Assembly (NCBI GenBank): GCA_021792045.1
Contig: JAJYVJ010000098.1
Location: 1 to 6,514 of the forward strand
DNA length: 6,514 nucleotides
Reading direction: 5' to 3'
Origin: Thermoplasmata archaeon
Lineage (GTDB): Archaea > Thermoplasmatota > Thermoplasmata > Thermoplasmatales > Thermoplasmataceae
Shown: positions 5,759 through 6,514 of the stretch, piece after piece
How positions within the stretch are numbered: position 1 is the stretch's first letter
Layout: each line of letters begins with the position of its first letter
Translations under genes and position numbers: made by a program
Notes under the pieces: model-generated
Seen by the model: only the letters and a program-made list of their open reading frames with translations
The model's database searches: none
What the model was told of the DNA's origin: nothing

Positions 5759-6514
5759 ATCCTGGACCGTGATTTAACGGAACTGACTGTTGGTTGTTCT
5801 GGTTGGTCTTACCCTGCATGGGTCGGGCCTTTTTATCCACCCGGGTCTCATGCAGATCAGTGGTTGCAACTCTATTCAAGAGTATTTCCTGCGGTTGAGA
5901 TAGACTCAACCTTCTACAGAATTCCAGATACAGGAACAGTTAGAAACTGGAGAGAATCCGTTTCGGATGGTTTCAGATTTTACCCAAAACTCCCGAAACA
6001 GATCACACATGAATATAACTTTAGAAATGCAGATTCTCTAATAGACTCGTTTATCATTGCACTACAATCGCTTGGGATCAAGCTTGGAACAGTTCTTATA
6101 CAGTTTCCACCCTCCCTTACTTACACCAAAGGAAGTGAATGGATCAGCATACTTTTGAGAAACCTGCCAAGCGGAGTCAGATTTGCTGTAGAGTTCAGGC
6201 ACAATTCTTGGTTTCATGAATTCACCTACTCTATGCTCCGAAACCATGAAATAACCCTCGCATGGTCAGAAATTCCTTATGCTGACATTCCAGCTGTACT
6301 GACAAACGACGAGATCTACCTCAGGCTCGTAGGAGACAGATCAATCCGGGACTCAGAGATAGGGACCGTTCTAAAGGATAGAAGTGTCGAAATTCGCAAG
6401 TGGATCTCGGAAATTGAGAAGAATAAGGACCTGGTTGAACGAGTCGCAATCTTCTCAAATAATCATTTTCAGGGATTTGGGCCTGCTACGGTCAATTTGG
6501 TGCGCAATGCGCTG
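5759..6514 (+). CDS. DUF72 (YecE-like) family protein, 3' end beyond window, start codon lost or frameshifted
   Basis: The open frame starts after an in-frame TGA (5756-5758) and runs 252 codons to the last base. Counting from 5759, it shows the DUF72 landmarks in order: VGCSGWSY (11-18), VEIDSTFY (46-53), FYPKLPKQITH (74-84), QFPPS (115-119), VEFRHNSW (144-151) and, near the end, NNHFQGFGP. The family is a TIM-barrel fold with conserved acidic, His and Arg residues suggesting an enzyme, but no established reaction. Only a few C-terminal residues should be missing. The frame has no ATG before about 6230, no GTG, and its first TTG (5864) lies after the essential first motif. A CTG at 5762 or 5783 is possible. 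The likelier explanation is a missing T in the TTT at 5773-5775: adding one joins the GTG at 5769 to the frame, giving a typical start (MILTELTVGCSGW). The rest of the frame is intact, so a sequencing error or very recent mutation fits. Confidence 0.85.
   Translation, partial: MLDRDLTELTVGCSGWSYPAWVGPFYPPGSHADQWLQLYSRVFPAVEIDSTFYRIPDTGTVRNWRESVSDGFRFYPKLPKQITHEYNFRNADSLIDSFIIALQSLGIKLGTVLIQFPPSLTYTKGSEWISILLRNLPSGVRFAVEFRHNSWFHEFTYSMLRNHEITLAWSEIPYADIPAVLTNDEIYLRLVGDRSIRDSEIGTVLKDRSVEIRKWISEIEKNKDLVERVAIFSNNHFQGFGPATVNLVRNAL

Overview
The window looks like chromosomal DNA of a Thermoplasmatales-type archaeon. This is an inference from several signals: A+T-rich intergenic DNA with archaeal TATA-like boxes about 25-30 bases ahead of start codons and no convincing Shine-Dalgarno sites (the leaderless pattern common in that order), heavy use of AGA/AGG and ATA codons, and the gene set itself. 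I cannot name a species.

Layout. At the left edge (1-285) a possible truncated minus-strand gene reads out of the window, and a promoter precedes a small unrecognised protein (286-468, +). Facing it is a minus-strand pair: a large MMPL/RND membrane transporter (1483-4095) followed 156 bases downstream by a double-module Lrp/AsnC-type regulator (538-1326). A divergent intergenic region (4096-4295) separates the transporter from three plus-strand genes. These are a short, cysteine-free member of the eIF2B/ribose-1,5-bisphosphate isomerase family (4296-5111), an MscL-type mechanosensitive channel with an N-terminal extension (5239-5610), and a DUF72 (YecE-like) protein that runs off the right edge and has no usable start codon in its own frame (about 5759-6514).

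How the genes may work together. Transporter and regulator share a strand, so the regulator may control the transporter, but each has a possible promoter of its own and no operator is proven. Transporter and MscL both act at the cell envelope, and MscL would serve osmotic protection, which matters in an order with many wall-less members. The eIF2B-like and DUF72 proteins are soluble and have no visible link to the envelope genes.

I found no tRNA or rRNA gene, CRISPR array, insertion sequence, integrase or toxin-antitoxin pair. I see no clearly new multi-gene system. The points most worth a second look are the eIF2B-family protein whose catalytic cysteine position is a serine, the DUF72 gene whose promoter points to a GTG one base out of frame, and the MscL that has an N-terminal helix and proline linker but almost no C-terminal tail.
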